Source: Chitinophaga chungangae
Lineage (GTDB): Bacteria; Bacteroidota; Bacteroidia; Chitinophagales; Chitinophagaceae
Reading direction: 5' to 3'
Assembly (NCBI RefSeq): GCF_017742215.1
Contig: NZ_JAGHKP010000002.1
Span: forward strand, 654,737-718,736
Length of the DNA stretch: 64,000 bases
A model generated the notes under the pieces. It was not told the origin of the DNA. It saw only the letters and a list, made by a program, of their open reading frames with translations, and did no database searches. Below are positions 17,486 to 29,086 of this stretch, in pieces. A program made the translations under genes and the position numbers. Each line of letters begins with the position of its first letter. Position 1 is the first letter of the stretch.

Positions 17486-18067
17486 ATGATAGTGATAGAC
17501 GACAAATACATCAGCGACGATGTAATTGAAAAGAACTTCGTATGCAACCTGAACGCATGCAAAGGGGCCTGCTGCGTAGCCGGCGACTGCGGCGCGCCGC
17601 TGGAAGAGGATGAACTGAAGATCCTGAAAAAGATCTACCCGAAAATAAAACCTTTCCTCCGCCCCGAAGGCGTCGAGGAAATAACGCGCACCGGCCTGCA
17701 CACCTGGGACGACGAGCACGGCCACGTTACCCCCATCATCAACGGCGCCATCTGCGCCTACGCTACCATCGACGACAACGGCCACGTTGGCTGCGGCATC
17801 GAAAAGGCCTGGAAAGCCGGCGCGACAGATTACCGCAAGCCGATCTCCTGTCACCTCTACCCCATCCGCATCACCAAATACGAGAGCTTCGAAGCGGTGA
17901 ACTACGACAAATGGAGCATCTGCAAACCCGCCTGCAAACTGGGCAACCAATTGCAGGTACCGGTGTACAAATTCCTGAAAGAAGCCATCACGCGCAAATA
18001 CGGCGAAGAATTTTACGAAGTGCTGGACAAGATCGCCGGCAAACAATACGAAAACGAAGCGGAATAA
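17486..18067 (+). CDS. DUF3109 family Cys-rich protein
   Basis: A 193-residue protein of the DUF3109 family, common in Bacteroidota. The N-terminal Cys cluster (CNLNACKGACCVAGDCG, about residues 20-36), a mid-protein GAICAY and GCGIEKAW, then ISCHLYPIRI and WSICKPACKLG give about ten cysteines. These suggest a metal or Fe-S site like that of YkgJ-type proteins. No enzymatic role is established that I can name. It starts 7 bases after gldD on the same strand, so it is probably cotranscribed with it. Confidence 0.88.
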   Translation: MIVIDDKYISDDVIEKNFVCNLNACKGACCVAGDCGAPLEEDELKILKKIYPKIKPFLRPEGVEEITRTGLHTWDDEHGHVTPIINGAICAYATIDDNGHVGCGIEKAWKAGATDYRKPISCHLYPIRITKYESFEAVNYDKWSICKPACKLGNQLQVPVYKFLKEAITRKYGEEFYEVLDKIAGKQYENEAE

Positions 18068-18189
18068 ACCGGTCCGGAGCAGGACGGTGCAGGATGACAA
18101 TGATATAATTTTTCTGAATATTGATAGAATAGGCGCAATCTTTGCCCCGCAAAAACAACCGGACACTTTTTGACTATCTTTACAGGCAT

Positions 18190-19569
18190 ATGAACAAGAC
18201 GGCAAGCACCTTTCTTTCAGAAAGCGAGATCAAGGCGGCTGATCTGGGTCACCGCAAAACGATCAACTTCAATATAGGCAAGTATAACGCCGCCGTGAAG
18301 AACGGCAAGCTGCAGTTCGCAGACCTACCCACGGCCCGCGAGCGCGCGAAAAACGTGAAGTGGAAAGCCATCGAGCACCTGGATAAACACCTCGAAGACT
18401 TCGAGATGAACTTCATCAAACGCGGCGGCAAAGTGATCTGGGCCGAAACCGCCGAACAGGCGCGTGAAGAGATCCTCGCCATCTGCAAGGCGAAAAACTG
18501 CAAGACCGTGGTGAAAAGCAAATCCATGGCCACGGAAGAGATCCACCTCAACGATTTCCTGCACGAACATAACATCGAAAGCGTCGAGACGGACCTCGGC
18601 GAATATATCCAGCAGCTGGACGACGAGCCGCCCTATCACATCGTGACGCCCGCCATGCACAAAAGCAAGGAAGAAGTGGCGCAGCTTTTCCACGAAAAAC
18701 TCGGTTCTTCTCCCACGCTCACCCCTGAGGAACTTACGCTGGTGGCCCGCGACAAGCTCCGCCAGAAATACCTCGACGCGGAAGTAGGCATCACCGGCGC
18801 GAATTTCATTATCGCGGATATCGGCGGCATCGCCGTTACCGAAAACGAAGGCAACGCGCGCCTCAGTACTTCTTTTCCCAAAACGCACATCGCGCTGATC
18901 GGCATCGAAAAAGTGCTGCCGTCCATCAACGACCTTGCGCTGTTCTGGCCGCTGCTGGCCACCTACGGCACCGGGCAGCAGATCACTTCTTACAACACCA
19001 TTCTCTCCGGCCCGCGCCAGGAAGGTGAAACGGACGGCCCCGAAGAAATGTACGTCATCTTCCTCGACAACGGCCGCACGAATATCCTGAAAGACGTTGA
19101 AGCCCGCGAAAGCCTTTACTGCATCCGCTGCGGCTCCTGTCTCAACGCCTGCCCCGTGTACAAAAACATCGGCGGCCACACTTACAAAACCACCTACAGC
19201 GGCCCCATCGGCGCGGTGATCACGCCGCACCTGCAGGGCATCGAAAAATACATGCACCTCAGTTTTGCGTCTTCGCTGTGCGGCAACTGCACGGAAGTAT
19301 GCCCCGTGCGCATCAACCTGCACGAACTGCTGCTGCATAACCGTCATAAAGCCGTAGAAGAGCATCATACCACCGGCGCCGAAAAAATGGGCTGGTTCGG
19401 CTGGAAACAGGCCTGCCTCAGCCGCCGTATGATGAACCTCGTGGGCGGTAAAACCAAAAACCTGGTGATCGGCAAACTGTTCGGCAAAGCCTGGGGCGAC
19501 GACGAAAGAGGGCTGCCCATTTTTGCGCCCAAGTCGTTTAACCAGCTGTGGAAAGAAAGGAAAAAATAA
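18190..19569 (+). CDS. lutB: LutB/LldF-type iron-sulfur protein
   Basis: A 459-residue ferredoxin-like protein of the LutB (YkgF) family, the electron-carrying part of the LutABC L-lactate oxidation system. From the ATG at 18190 (the upstream TTG at 18142 is less likely) it has the LUD domain (about 60-290). Two cluster motifs follow, CIRCGSCLNACP near residue 312 and CGNCTEVCP near 362. LutA and LutC are not adjacent, which is unusual because they often share an operon; they may lie elsewhere. It ends at a clear terminator. A quinone-linked dehydrogenase subunit is a possible alternative role. Confidence 0.88.
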   Translation: MNKTASTFLSESEIKAADLGHRKTINFNIGKYNAAVKNGKLQFADLPTARERAKNVKWKAIEHLDKHLEDFEMNFIKRGGKVIWAETAEQAREEILAICKAKNCKTVVKSKSMATEEIHLNDFLHEHNIESVETDLGEYIQQLDDEPPYHIVTPAMHKSKEEVAQLFHEKLGSSPTLTPEELTLVARDKLRQKYLDAEVGITGANFIIADIGGIAVTENEGNARLSTSFPKTHIALIGIEKVLPSINDLALFWPLLATYGTGQQITSYNTILSGPRQEGETDGPEEMYVIFLDNGRTNILKDVEARESLYCIRCGSCLNACPVYKNIGGHTYKTTYSGPIGAVITPHLQGIEKYMHLSFASSLCGNCTEVCPVRINLHELLLHNRHKAVEEHHTTGAEKMGWFGWKQACLSRRMMNLVGGKTKNLVIGKLFGKAWGDDERGLPIFAPKSFNQLWKERKK

Positions 19570-19590
19570 AACAAAAGGATCTTTTGATAG

Positions 19591-19617
19591 AGGGGCTGAG
19601 CGATCGGCCCCTTTTTT
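19591..19617 (+). terminator. Terminator of lutB
   Basis: Stem AGGGGC / GCCCCT with a 10-base loop, then TTTTTT. It lies 22 bases past the lutB stop and overlaps by two bases the stop of the convergent anti-sigma gene. Confidence 0.85.
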
Positions 19618-21097
19618 ATTGGGCGGGAACCAGCTCTATCGGCACTTTCAGGCGTACCGTCGATTTTTTACCGTTGGAAGCGGGAAGCCATTCAGGGCCG
19701 TCTTCCACATTTTTGATGGCGGCTTTGCCGGCTTCTTGATGGAATGGATGATGCGCTTTGAAGTTTTTCAGCGAGCCGTTCGGCATCACGGTGAAAGATA
19801 TTTCCACTTCCCCGGACTGTTTTTCTTTTAATCCTTTTACGGGAACGGTGCTGATGCCTTCGAGGTACCTGCGGTATGCGGTGTCGCCGTAATAAGGCAT
19901 GGCGGCCGTCAGCACTTTTTTACGGACGTTGCCCTGGCGAACCACCACTACTTCGCTGAGCGCGCTATTTCTGCCGGCCAGCCGCACGTTTACGTTACTG
20001 TCGTTGCCCGCTACCACTACGTTGGCGGGCTCGTAGCCGATATGGGAGAAGTCGAGGTTGACCTTTCTATTCGGTTCTATGCCTACCGCAAAATATCCCG
20101 CGGTATCGGTTACGGCGGCCCGCCTGGAGCCTTGCACACGGATCTGCACGCCGGTAAGGCGTTCGCCGCTTTCGGCGTCTATCACACGGCCGCTCAGGAT
20201 GCGGATGTCGTTCTCTTCGGAATAACGCGGGTATTTGGATTCCGCACCCGTTACAACGCCTTCTACCTTGTTGCCCTGCGCGAGGGCTTTACGCCGCGCG
20301 ATATCGGCGTTGTAGGCCATAAAACTGGTGTCTGTGCGTTTCCTGCCGATCAGGATCGTATCGATGTCGCCGTTCAGCGGCGCCACCGTTTTGGCGCCGG
20401 GCGCATAACCGAAGGTTTCGGGCTTGCGGGCCGCGGCGAGCGGCGGAGGCGGCGGAGCCACAGCCGTTTTGGCTTTGAGCAGTTCGCGGCTGTAGGCAGC
20501 ATTCACTTTTTCGCTGTGCTCCTTGTCCAGGCTGATCTTTTCACTTTCCGCAAGTTTTTTAGCAGCTTTTTCTTCGGCGGCAGGAGCGGCCTGCGGGGCG
20601 GCCAGGGCGGGGGCAACGGCGGAATCCTTTTTAAAAGAAAAATCGGTGTCCGTTGTTTCGGAATTATCGGGCAAACCTGGTTCCACGGATGCAGCCGTGT
20701 CTGTTGTTTTCGGCTGCAGTTCCTGCGCAACCTGCGGATTAGGTTCCCGGTTCAGCATTATCAGCCCGCCAACCGTTAAAATCACCAGCACAACGGCCGC
20801 TGCCGCCCAGCGGTAATCCAGGCGGCGAACCTTGCCCGTTTCCGGGGCGGCGGTGGGAACTGCCGTTACGGCTTTTTCGCCGCCCTGCAGCCTTTCTTCG
20901 AAACGGGAACGGAGATCCGCCACGGCGGCGGACTGGTCTGGCGGATGCATGGCATACCCTTCCAGCGCGTCCGCCAGCAACGGGTCGTCCAGCGCCTGTT
21001 TTTCAAGCGCGTGCATCGTCCGGTCGTCCAGCTCGCCGGCGAGATACCGGCGGATCAGGTCCGCAGTTGGTTTGATATGTTTCTGATTATCAGCCAT
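19616..21097 (-). CDS. Anti-sigma-like protein fused to carboxypeptidase-regulatory and TonB C-terminal domains
   Basis: 493 residues in four parts. The N-terminal ~80 residues resemble an anti-sigma domain (IRRYLAGELDDRTMHALEKQ, ADALEGYAM). A transmembrane helix follows at about 100-120, then a low-complexity periplasmic linker. A carboxypeptidase-regulatory-like (DUF4480-type) domain begins LSGRVIDAESGERLTGVQI at about 310-390, and the C-terminal 90 residues look like a TonB C-terminal domain (EVEISFTVMPNGSLK). I choose the ATG at 21097, which overlaps the sigma factor stop as TAATG; the frame upstream of it is read-through. Translational coupling supports a sigma/anti-sigma pair. Confidence 0.85.
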   Translation of the reverse strand: MADNQKHIKPTADLIRRYLAGELDDRTMHALEKQALDDPLLADALEGYAMHPPDQSAAVADLRSRFEERLQGGEKAVTAVPTAAPETGKVRRLDYRWAAAAVVLVILTVGGLIMLNREPNPQVAQELQPKTTDTAASVEPGLPDNSETTDTDFSFKKDSAVAPALAAPQAAPAAEEKAAKKLAESEKISLDKEHSEKVNAAYSRELLKAKTAVAPPPPPLAAARKPETFGYAPGAKTVAPLNGDIDTILIGRKRTDTSFMAYNADIARRKALAQGNKVEGVVTGAESKYPRYSEENDIRILSGRVIDAESGERLTGVQIRVQGSRRAAVTDTAGYFAVGIEPNRKVNLDFSHIGYEPANVVVAGNDSNVNVRLAGRNSALSEVVVVRQGNVRKKVLTAAMPYYGDTAYRRYLEGISTVPVKGLKEKQSGEVEISFTVMPNGSLKNFKAHHPFHQEAGKAAIKNVEDGPEWLPASNGKKSTVRLKVPIELVPAQ

Positions 21098-21660
21098 TAA
21101 TTTTTCTCCATACAAATTTTCAGGTTCCGCTTGCCGTTCTGTATATAACTTTTCACTTTCGTCATTTCATACCCCGTGATCTCAGACACCTCGCGGTAGC
21201 TTTTTTCCTGCAGGTAAAACAGGTTTACGCTGCGTTTCTGCTCTTCCGGCAAGGTTTCCAGGCACTTTTCCATGGCCTGGAGATTGGTTTCCAGGTTAAA
21301 CCCGTTTTCAGGATGATTATTTTCCCCGGATTCCATAAATCCCTGGTCGTCTATCGAAACAATCCTGCCTTTCTGCGCCCGGATCTTCATCAGGCAATGA
21401 TTTCGGCTCAGCACGTGCAGCCAGCCCCTGAAGTGCTGGATCTCGTGATTTTTCACTTTTTCCACCAGCTCCTCGAAGATCTGCATCACCGCGTCTTTGC
21501 TGCTTTCTTCGTCCAGGTATTTGAGGCACACGCCATACACGAGGTCCATATACCGCTCATACAACGCCGCCAGGTATTCCAGCCGGCCGGTTTGTTTGTA
21601 TTCCCGGACAAGCGTGGCGTCATCGGCTTCCTTCATCATATGTTGCTGCAAAAAGGGCAT
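21097..21660 (-). CDS. ECF-type RNA polymerase sigma factor
   Basis: 187 residues with sigma region 2 at about 25-90 (YERYMDLVYGVCLKYL, DAVMQIFEELVEKV, FRGWLHVLSRNHCLMKIRAQ). Region 4 lies at about 130-185 (LETLPEEQKRSVNLFYLQEKSYREVSEITGYEMTKVKSYIQNGKRNL), containing the helix-turn-helix that reads the -35 box. It has no region 1 or 3, as in ECF factors. It overlaps the following anti-sigma gene by one base (TAATG), so its activity is probably held by that membrane protein. Confidence 0.9.
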   Translation of the reverse strand: MPFLQQHMMKEADDATLVREYKQTGRLEYLAALYERYMDLVYGVCLKYLDEESSKDAVMQIFEELVEKVKNHEIQHFRGWLHVLSRNHCLMKIRAQKGRIVSIDDQGFMESGENNHPENGFNLETNLQAMEKCLETLPEEQKRSVNLFYLQEKSYREVSEITGYEMTKVKSYIQNGKRNLKICMEKN

Positions 21661-21687
21661 GGTGCGTTGGCAATACTACAAAAAAAA

Positions 21688-21711
21688 GGCTGCATCCGTT
21701 CGGATGCAGCC
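21688..21711 (-). terminator. Terminator of purH
   Basis: Perfect 11-bp stem GGCTGCATCCG / CGGATGCAGCC with a two-base loop. On the minus strand a run of seven or more T follows. It is 28 bases after the purH stop. Confidence 0.9.
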
Positions 21712-21739
21712 TGAGAAGTTTGAAAGCAAATCACAGCGA

Positions 21740-23257
21740 TCAGTGACGGAAGTGCCTCATGCCCGTGATCACCATCACCATGCCGTTTTCTTTGGCGAAC
21801 GTGATGGAATCGTTGTCGCGGATGGAACCGCCGGGCTGGATCACGGCGTTGATGCCTTCGGCATGTGCGATGCGCACGCAATCGTCGAAGGGGAAAAACG
21901 CGTCGGAGGCCATTACGGCGCCTTTCAGCTCAAAGCTGAACTGTTTGGCCTTTTCGATGGCATGGCGCAGCGCGTCGATGCGGGAGGTCTGGCCGCAGCC
22001 TTTGCCTACGAGCTGGCGGTCTTTCACCAGCGCGATCGCATTGGACTTCAGGTGTTTGCACACGATGTTGGCGAACTCGAGGTCGGATTTCTGCGCGGCG
22101 GTGGCGGGCTGTGCGCCGGTGTCGTTCCAGGCGCTGTAGCTGCCTTCGTCGTTATCCTGGACCAGCACGCCGTTCAGCACGTTCTTGAACATTTTCTCCG
22201 TTTTCAGCGGCTGTTTCTGCAGCAGCAGGATGCGGTTCTTCTTGGCCTGGAGTATTTCGAGGGCCGCGGGCTCAAAGCCGGGCGCGATCAGTATTTCAAA
22301 GAAAATTTCGCTGATGGACTGTGCGGAAGCCGCGTCTACCGGCTTGTTGCATACCAGCACGCCGCCGAAAGCGCTTTCCTTATCGCCTGCCAGCGCGGCT
22401 TCCCAGGCTTCGGCCAGCGTGGGCCTGCTGGCGATGCCGCATACGTTGGTGTGTTTGATCACGGCAAAGGTCGTTTCCTGGAACTCGGCGATCAGCTGAA
22501 CGGCCGCGTCTACGTCTACCAGGTTGTTGTAAGAAAGCTCCTTGCCATGCAGCTTGTCGAACAGGTCGTTCAGATTTCCGTAGAAAACGCCCTTCTGGTG
22601 CGGGTTTTCGCCGTAGCGGCAAACCTGGCCCTGGGGAACGGACAGCTGGAAATATTCTTTCTCTTCGTCGTTGCGCAGCCACCAGGAAGCGATGGCGGTG
22701 TCGTAATGCGCGCATACTTCGAAAGCTTTTGCCGCGAAGTGACGGCGCTGGTCCAGCGTAGTGGCGCCATTGCCTTCTTCCAGCGCTTTCTCGAGGTCCG
22801 CATACTGGTTTTTGGAAGCAACGATCACCACGTCTTTATAATTTTTACCGGCGGCACGGATGAGGGAAACGCCGCCGATGTCGATCTTTTCGATGATGGA
22901 CTGCTCTTCGGTGGTGCTTTTAACCGTCTCTTCAAAAGGGTACAGGTCTACGATCACGAGGTCTATCTCGGGGATCTCGTACTGGGCGAGCTGCTCCAGG
23001 TCCTGCGGATTTTCCCTGCGGGCGAGGATACCGCCAAATACTTTGGGGTGGAGGGTTTTAACACGGCCGCCCAGGATGGAGGGATAAGCGGTGAGGTCTT
23101 CCACGGCCACGCATTTCACACCCTGCTCTTCGATGAACTTCTGCGTTCCGCCGGTAGAGTAGATGGTTACGCCTTGCCGGCCCAATGTTTTAACGATATT
23201 CTCCAGGTTGTCCTTATAAAACACGGAGATCAAAGCTGACTTGATTTGCTTTTGCAT
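21740..23257 (-). CDS. purH: Bifunctional AICAR transformylase / IMP cyclohydrolase
   Basis: Last two steps of purine synthesis, AICAR to FAICAR to IMP. The 505-residue protein begins with the MGS-like IMP cyclohydrolase domain (SALISVFYKDNLENIVKTL, about 1-140). The transformylase domain follows, with LRYGENPHQ-type sequence seen as VCRYGENPHQKG, KHTNVCGIAS, and the catalytic DAFFPFDDCVRIAHAEG near the C-terminus. Typical length is about 510. It lies 12 bases after comEC on the same strand, so the two may be cotranscribed despite unrelated functions. Confidence 0.97.
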   Translation of the reverse strand: MQKQIKSALISVFYKDNLENIVKTLGRQGVTIYSTGGTQKFIEEQGVKCVAVEDLTAYPSILGGRVKTLHPKVFGGILARRENPQDLEQLAQYEIPEIDLVIVDLYPFEETVKSTTEEQSIIEKIDIGGVSLIRAAGKNYKDVVIVASKNQYADLEKALEEGNGATTLDQRRHFAAKAFEVCAHYDTAIASWWLRNDEEKEYFQLSVPQGQVCRYGENPHQKGVFYGNLNDLFDKLHGKELSYNNLVDVDAAVQLIAEFQETTFAVIKHTNVCGIASRPTLAEAWEAALAGDKESAFGGVLVCNKPVDAASAQSISEIFFEILIAPGFEPAALEILQAKKNRILLLQKQPLKTEKMFKNVLNGVLVQDNDEGSYSAWNDTGAQPATAAQKSDLEFANIVCKHLKSNAIALVKDRQLVGKGCGQTSRIDALRHAIEKAKQFSFELKGAVMASDAFFPFDDCVRIAHAEGINAVIQPGGSIRDNDSITFAKENGMVMVITGMRHFRH

Positions 23258-23269
23258 GCACAGTAATAA

Positions 23270-25318
23270 TTAGAGATTTACAACGAAGGCTCCCTGCTCA
23301 GGAACCGAAAAGCAGCGCAAAGGTAGCTCGTTGCAGGCATTTTTCCATTTTCTGAGCTGGAAAGCTGAATTGGAAGCGTCAAAAATGAGCATGTCGTATA
23401 TAAAAAATTCCTGCAAACGGCTGATATCGACCTTTGGATTATGTGATAACAATATATAATCTATTTTGATCTTTTTTGCCGGCGCGTTTGCGTAACGAAG
23501 GCCGCCGCTCAGCACCAGCAACCGTTTGCCGCCCGTGGCAACGATATAACCATTCCGTATATACGAATATTGCGAAACGCGGCGCACGCCCAGCTCCAGT
23601 TGCGCCGCCGCCAGCTGCGGGTGTTTCAGGCCCGCGCTGTCTCCCGCACGGCAACATTCCCTTCCTTCAATATACTCCACCACCGTGAGTTTCGGAAGAT
23701 TGTACACCACCAGCATACGCTGCCGCTGCCAATATATCCGCTGCACCGCGCCATATAGCACGAATATGGCCATCAGGCCCGCAGCGCACCACAGCGCGGC
23801 TTTCCGCTTCAGCAGCCAGGCCGCGATAAGGGCGATGGTAAAAACATACAATAAAAACATTTGCGTCATGTTCATCGGTATGCCGCTCGCCACGGCTCCC
23901 GGTATGCGGTCTATCCATTGAATGACCGTGTTCATGGCCACGATCCCCCATTCGAGCGCCTTTCCCACAAAACCCGCCGCAGGCGGCCATTCCGCCAACA
24001 TCATCAATACAATCTCGCCATACAACAGCAACGTGGAAAGCGGCACGGCCACGATGTTCGCCAGCAGGAAATAATTCGGGAACTGGTGGAAATAAAACAG
24101 GCATACGGGCCAGGTAAACGCCTGCGCGGCCAGCGATACGGCCACCATCTGCCAGAGTTTGTCCGGCCATTTGTAAGGGATCATCCACAGGTCATACAAG
24201 GGCTGGTAACACAACACGATGCCCGCCACGGCGAGGAACGACAGCTGGAAACCCGCATCCACCAGGAAAAAAGGATGGTAACACAACAACAGGAAAGCCG
24301 CCGCGGCCAGCGTGTTGAAAATATCGGAATGCCTTGCGATCACGAACTGCCCGATGGCGATAGTGGTAAACATAACGGCAGACCGAAGCACGGAGGCCGA
24401 AGCGCCCGTCAGTAAAGAAAATCCCCAGAGCACCGCGATCAGCAGCAACGCTTTTGCGATCTCCACCCATCGTTTGCGCGGCAGCCATTTCAGCAATTGC
24501 AGCAGGCTCACGTAGATCAGCCCCAGGTGCAACCCAGAAATGGCGATGATGTGCACCACGCCGGTGTTCGTATAAGCCTGCACCACATCGGGGTCCAGCT
24601 CGTCGCGGTAACCGACCAGGAGGGCCTGCGCCACGCCGTACGCCTCTTTCGATGGAAGATATTTCCGGAGCGCATCCAGCGCGTATTGCCGCGAAATGTT
24701 CAGCCAGCGGCCCAGCCGATGGCCGCCGTCGCCCGGGAGCTTTTGCCAGGATGCGGCGCCAAGGAAAACCTGGTGATAGATGTTCCTGTACGCGCAATAC
24801 CGCGCATAATCGAAAGCGCCTGGATTGCCGGAGCTCGTGATGCGCTGCGGCGCGCCGGAGAACAGCAGCCTGCTGCCATAATCCAGCGCGGGTTTTTCGC
24901 GGAAATACACCAACAGTTTCCCTTTCACTTCTTTCCATTTTTCAGCCCGCACCATTACGACCTCGGCTTCCGCTTTCCACGACTGCCGTTTTTTCACCGG
25001 CGGCTCTTTCAAAACCGCGATGCAATACATGCTGTCTTTTAATGAATGCCCCAGCCAGCGTGTATCGCGCCGCGCGTCGGACAGGGTGGTGAGCGCCATG
25101 CCCATGCAGCCAACCAGCATCAGCAGCGCCGCACCGCGGATGTTACGCCACGCGAATCGTTGCGGCAGGTTAAAAAATGAAGGGAGCACTAAAAACAACA
25201 TACAAACGGCCATACATGGCCAGGGAATGACCGGGAAAAACATCCCGGCGGTAACGCCCGCCACGAAAGGCAGCAGCAAACGCAGGAAGGGCGCGGAGCC
25301 CCAGCGGTTAACAAACAT
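23270..25318 (-). CDS. comEC: ComEC/Rec2 family DNA-uptake channel
   Basis: A 682-residue polytopic inner-membrane protein that imports single-stranded DNA in natural transformation. A DUF4131 N-terminal region (about 20-180) is followed by the ComEC competence domain (about 220-500), with NTGVVHIIAISGLHLGLIYV as its hallmark and some ten hydrophobic segments. The C-terminal beta-lactamase-like domain seen in Bacillus is shortened here: only about 130 residues follow (AALWCAAGLMAIFVLYG onward), without a clear HxHxDH motif. Many Bacteroidota have this shorter form. comF lies elsewhere in the window. Confidence 0.9.
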   Translation of the reverse strand: MFVNRWGSAPFLRLLLPFVAGVTAGMFFPVIPWPCMAVCMLFLVLPSFFNLPQRFAWRNIRGAALLMLVGCMGMALTTLSDARRDTRWLGHSLKDSMYCIAVLKEPPVKKRQSWKAEAEVVMVRAEKWKEVKGKLLVYFREKPALDYGSRLLFSGAPQRITSSGNPGAFDYARYCAYRNIYHQVFLGAASWQKLPGDGGHRLGRWLNISRQYALDALRKYLPSKEAYGVAQALLVGYRDELDPDVVQAYTNTGVVHIIAISGLHLGLIYVSLLQLLKWLPRKRWVEIAKALLLIAVLWGFSLLTGASASVLRSAVMFTTIAIGQFVIARHSDIFNTLAAAAFLLLCYHPFFLVDAGFQLSFLAVAGIVLCYQPLYDLWMIPYKWPDKLWQMVAVSLAAQAFTWPVCLFYFHQFPNYFLLANIVAVPLSTLLLYGEIVLMMLAEWPPAAGFVGKALEWGIVAMNTVIQWIDRIPGAVASGIPMNMTQMFLLYVFTIALIAAWLLKRKAALWCAAGLMAIFVLYGAVQRIYWQRQRMLVVYNLPKLTVVEYIEGRECCRAGDSAGLKHPQLAAAQLELGVRRVSQYSYIRNGYIVATGGKRLLVLSGGLRYANAPAKKIKIDYILLSHNPKVDISRLQEFFIYDMLIFDASNSAFQLRKWKNACNELPLRCFSVPEQGAFVVNL

Positions 25319-25356
25319 CGGTTACAAACAATGGTACTTCCCGAATGTAACAAAAA

Positions 25357-25389
25357 AACAGGCTGCCCCGCGAAAAGGAACAGCCTGTT
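25357..25389 (-). terminator. Terminator of carB
   Basis: Stem AACAGGCTG / CAGCCTGTT with a 15-base loop; on the minus strand it is followed by TTTTTTTG. It lies 23 bases downstream of the carB stop, leaving no room for more coding sequence. Confidence 0.85.
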
Positions 25390-25411
25390 TTCATATTTTT
25401 TTTGACCCGGC

Positions 25412-28228
<2,817 letters not shown>

Positions 28229-28299
28229 CTTTTTTATTAGCTTTTTGATAATGAAAAACCATGCGATCTTTCAGCCCACATGCGAACTAAAAAATCGTG

Positions 28300-28307
28300 C
28301 AAAGCTA
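28300..28307 (-). promoter_or_regulatory. -7 element upstream of carB
   Basis: TAGCTTTG on the minus strand matches TAnnTTTG and lies 72 bases before the carB ATG. No convincing TTG -33 box is seen upstream. Confidence 0.45.
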
Positions 28308-28401
28308 CGGGAATAATTATTTATTCCCCGGAGAAATTTGGGGATGCCGGAAAGAAATTATCGGTGTGTGTTTATTTTATATTCAAATAATTGCAAATGC
28401 T

Positions 28402-28833
28402 TTATTCATTCGTCGTCGCATATACGTATACGAGCTTCCATTCGCCGTCCACTTTCTGGAATTCGAAGTCTTCGATGGTGGCGGAATCTTCGTCCACCAT
28501 GGTCTTATCGTCTTCGCTGAGGGCCTTCCGGGCGCGGAGCAGGCCGTATTTGTTCACGAACTCGTCTTTGGCGGGCATATCGAGGTAACCGGAGAAAAAA
28601 CGGGGAAATTCCTGGCGGCCGATGGTTTGCACGGTATTGTCCGCCAGGTTCTTTTTCACGACAAGCGGGAATTCGATGTATTGGGAAACGGCGTTGTAGT
28701 CTTTTTTAACGATGGCGGTGTAGAGTTTTTTCCAGAAGACCTCAAACTCTTTCACTTCGGGCGCGGAAGCGGGCTGGGCCTTTACGACCAGCAGGCACAG
28801 GCACATGGCCAGGGATAAAAGGGTGCTTTTCAT
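28402..28833 (-). CDS. Secreted protein of unknown function
   Basis: 143 residues with a clear Sec signal peptide (LLSLAMCLCLLVVKAQ, cleavage around residue 20). The mature part has repeated aromatic and acidic residues (EVFWKKLYTAIVKKDYNAV, VDGEWKLVYVYATTN). Its layout of a helix followed by beta-strands ending WKLVYVY resembles small NTF2-like or DUF4440-like exported proteins, but I cannot assign it to one with confidence. It is divergent from the small-RNA candidate region and lies on the same strand as carB, 173 bases upstream. Confidence 0.75.
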   Translation of the reverse strand: MKSTLLSLAMCLCLLVVKAQPASAPEVKEFEVFWKKLYTAIVKKDYNAVSQYIEFPLVVKKNLADNTVQTIGRQEFPRFFSGYLDMPAKDEFVNKYGLLRARKALSEDDKTMVDEDSATIEDFEFQKVDGEWKLVYVYATTNE

Positions 28834-28955
28834 AGTTCCAGGGATAGCTTGTTATAAATATAGAAATGCTAATATATGTAATTGTGAGGAAATAATGAAA
28901 CGCCATGGCGGGGATTTTTCCGGGATATGCAAATTTTTTTCCCGAATCGCGCTGA

Positions 28956-28982
28956 TTGTAAAGGAGAAGGCGGGTATTTTTG
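28956..28982 (+). promoter_or_regulatory. Promoter-like sequence for a candidate small RNA
   Basis: TTG (28956-28958), 16-base spacer and TATTTTTG (28975-28982), which matches TAnnTTTG exactly. It faces a terminator-like hairpin about 60 bases downstream, with no gene between. Confidence 0.4.
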
Positions 28983-28987
28983 CGAAC

Positions 28988-29078
28988 GTTCGTCCTGGTT
29001 TGTTAACATCAGAAAATCCTGACCTGTGAGACCCTTGGAAGATGCTGTTGCCCCCGGCGGCGGCATCTTTTTCTTTTG
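28988..29078 (+). ncRNA. Candidate small RNA (about 90 nt)
   Basis: A Bacteroidota-type promoter is followed by about 90 bases with no reading frame. The 5' part has the palindrome CGAACGTTCG and a short TCAG / CTGA hairpin. It ends with a stem AGATGC / GCATCT (29040-29045 with 29063-29068) around a GC-rich loop, then TTTTTCTTTT. The minus-strand side of that hairpin has no T-run, so it is oriented to stop a + transcript. No known RNA family is recognised. Confidence 0.35.
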
Positions 29079-29086
29079 CGGGCTTG

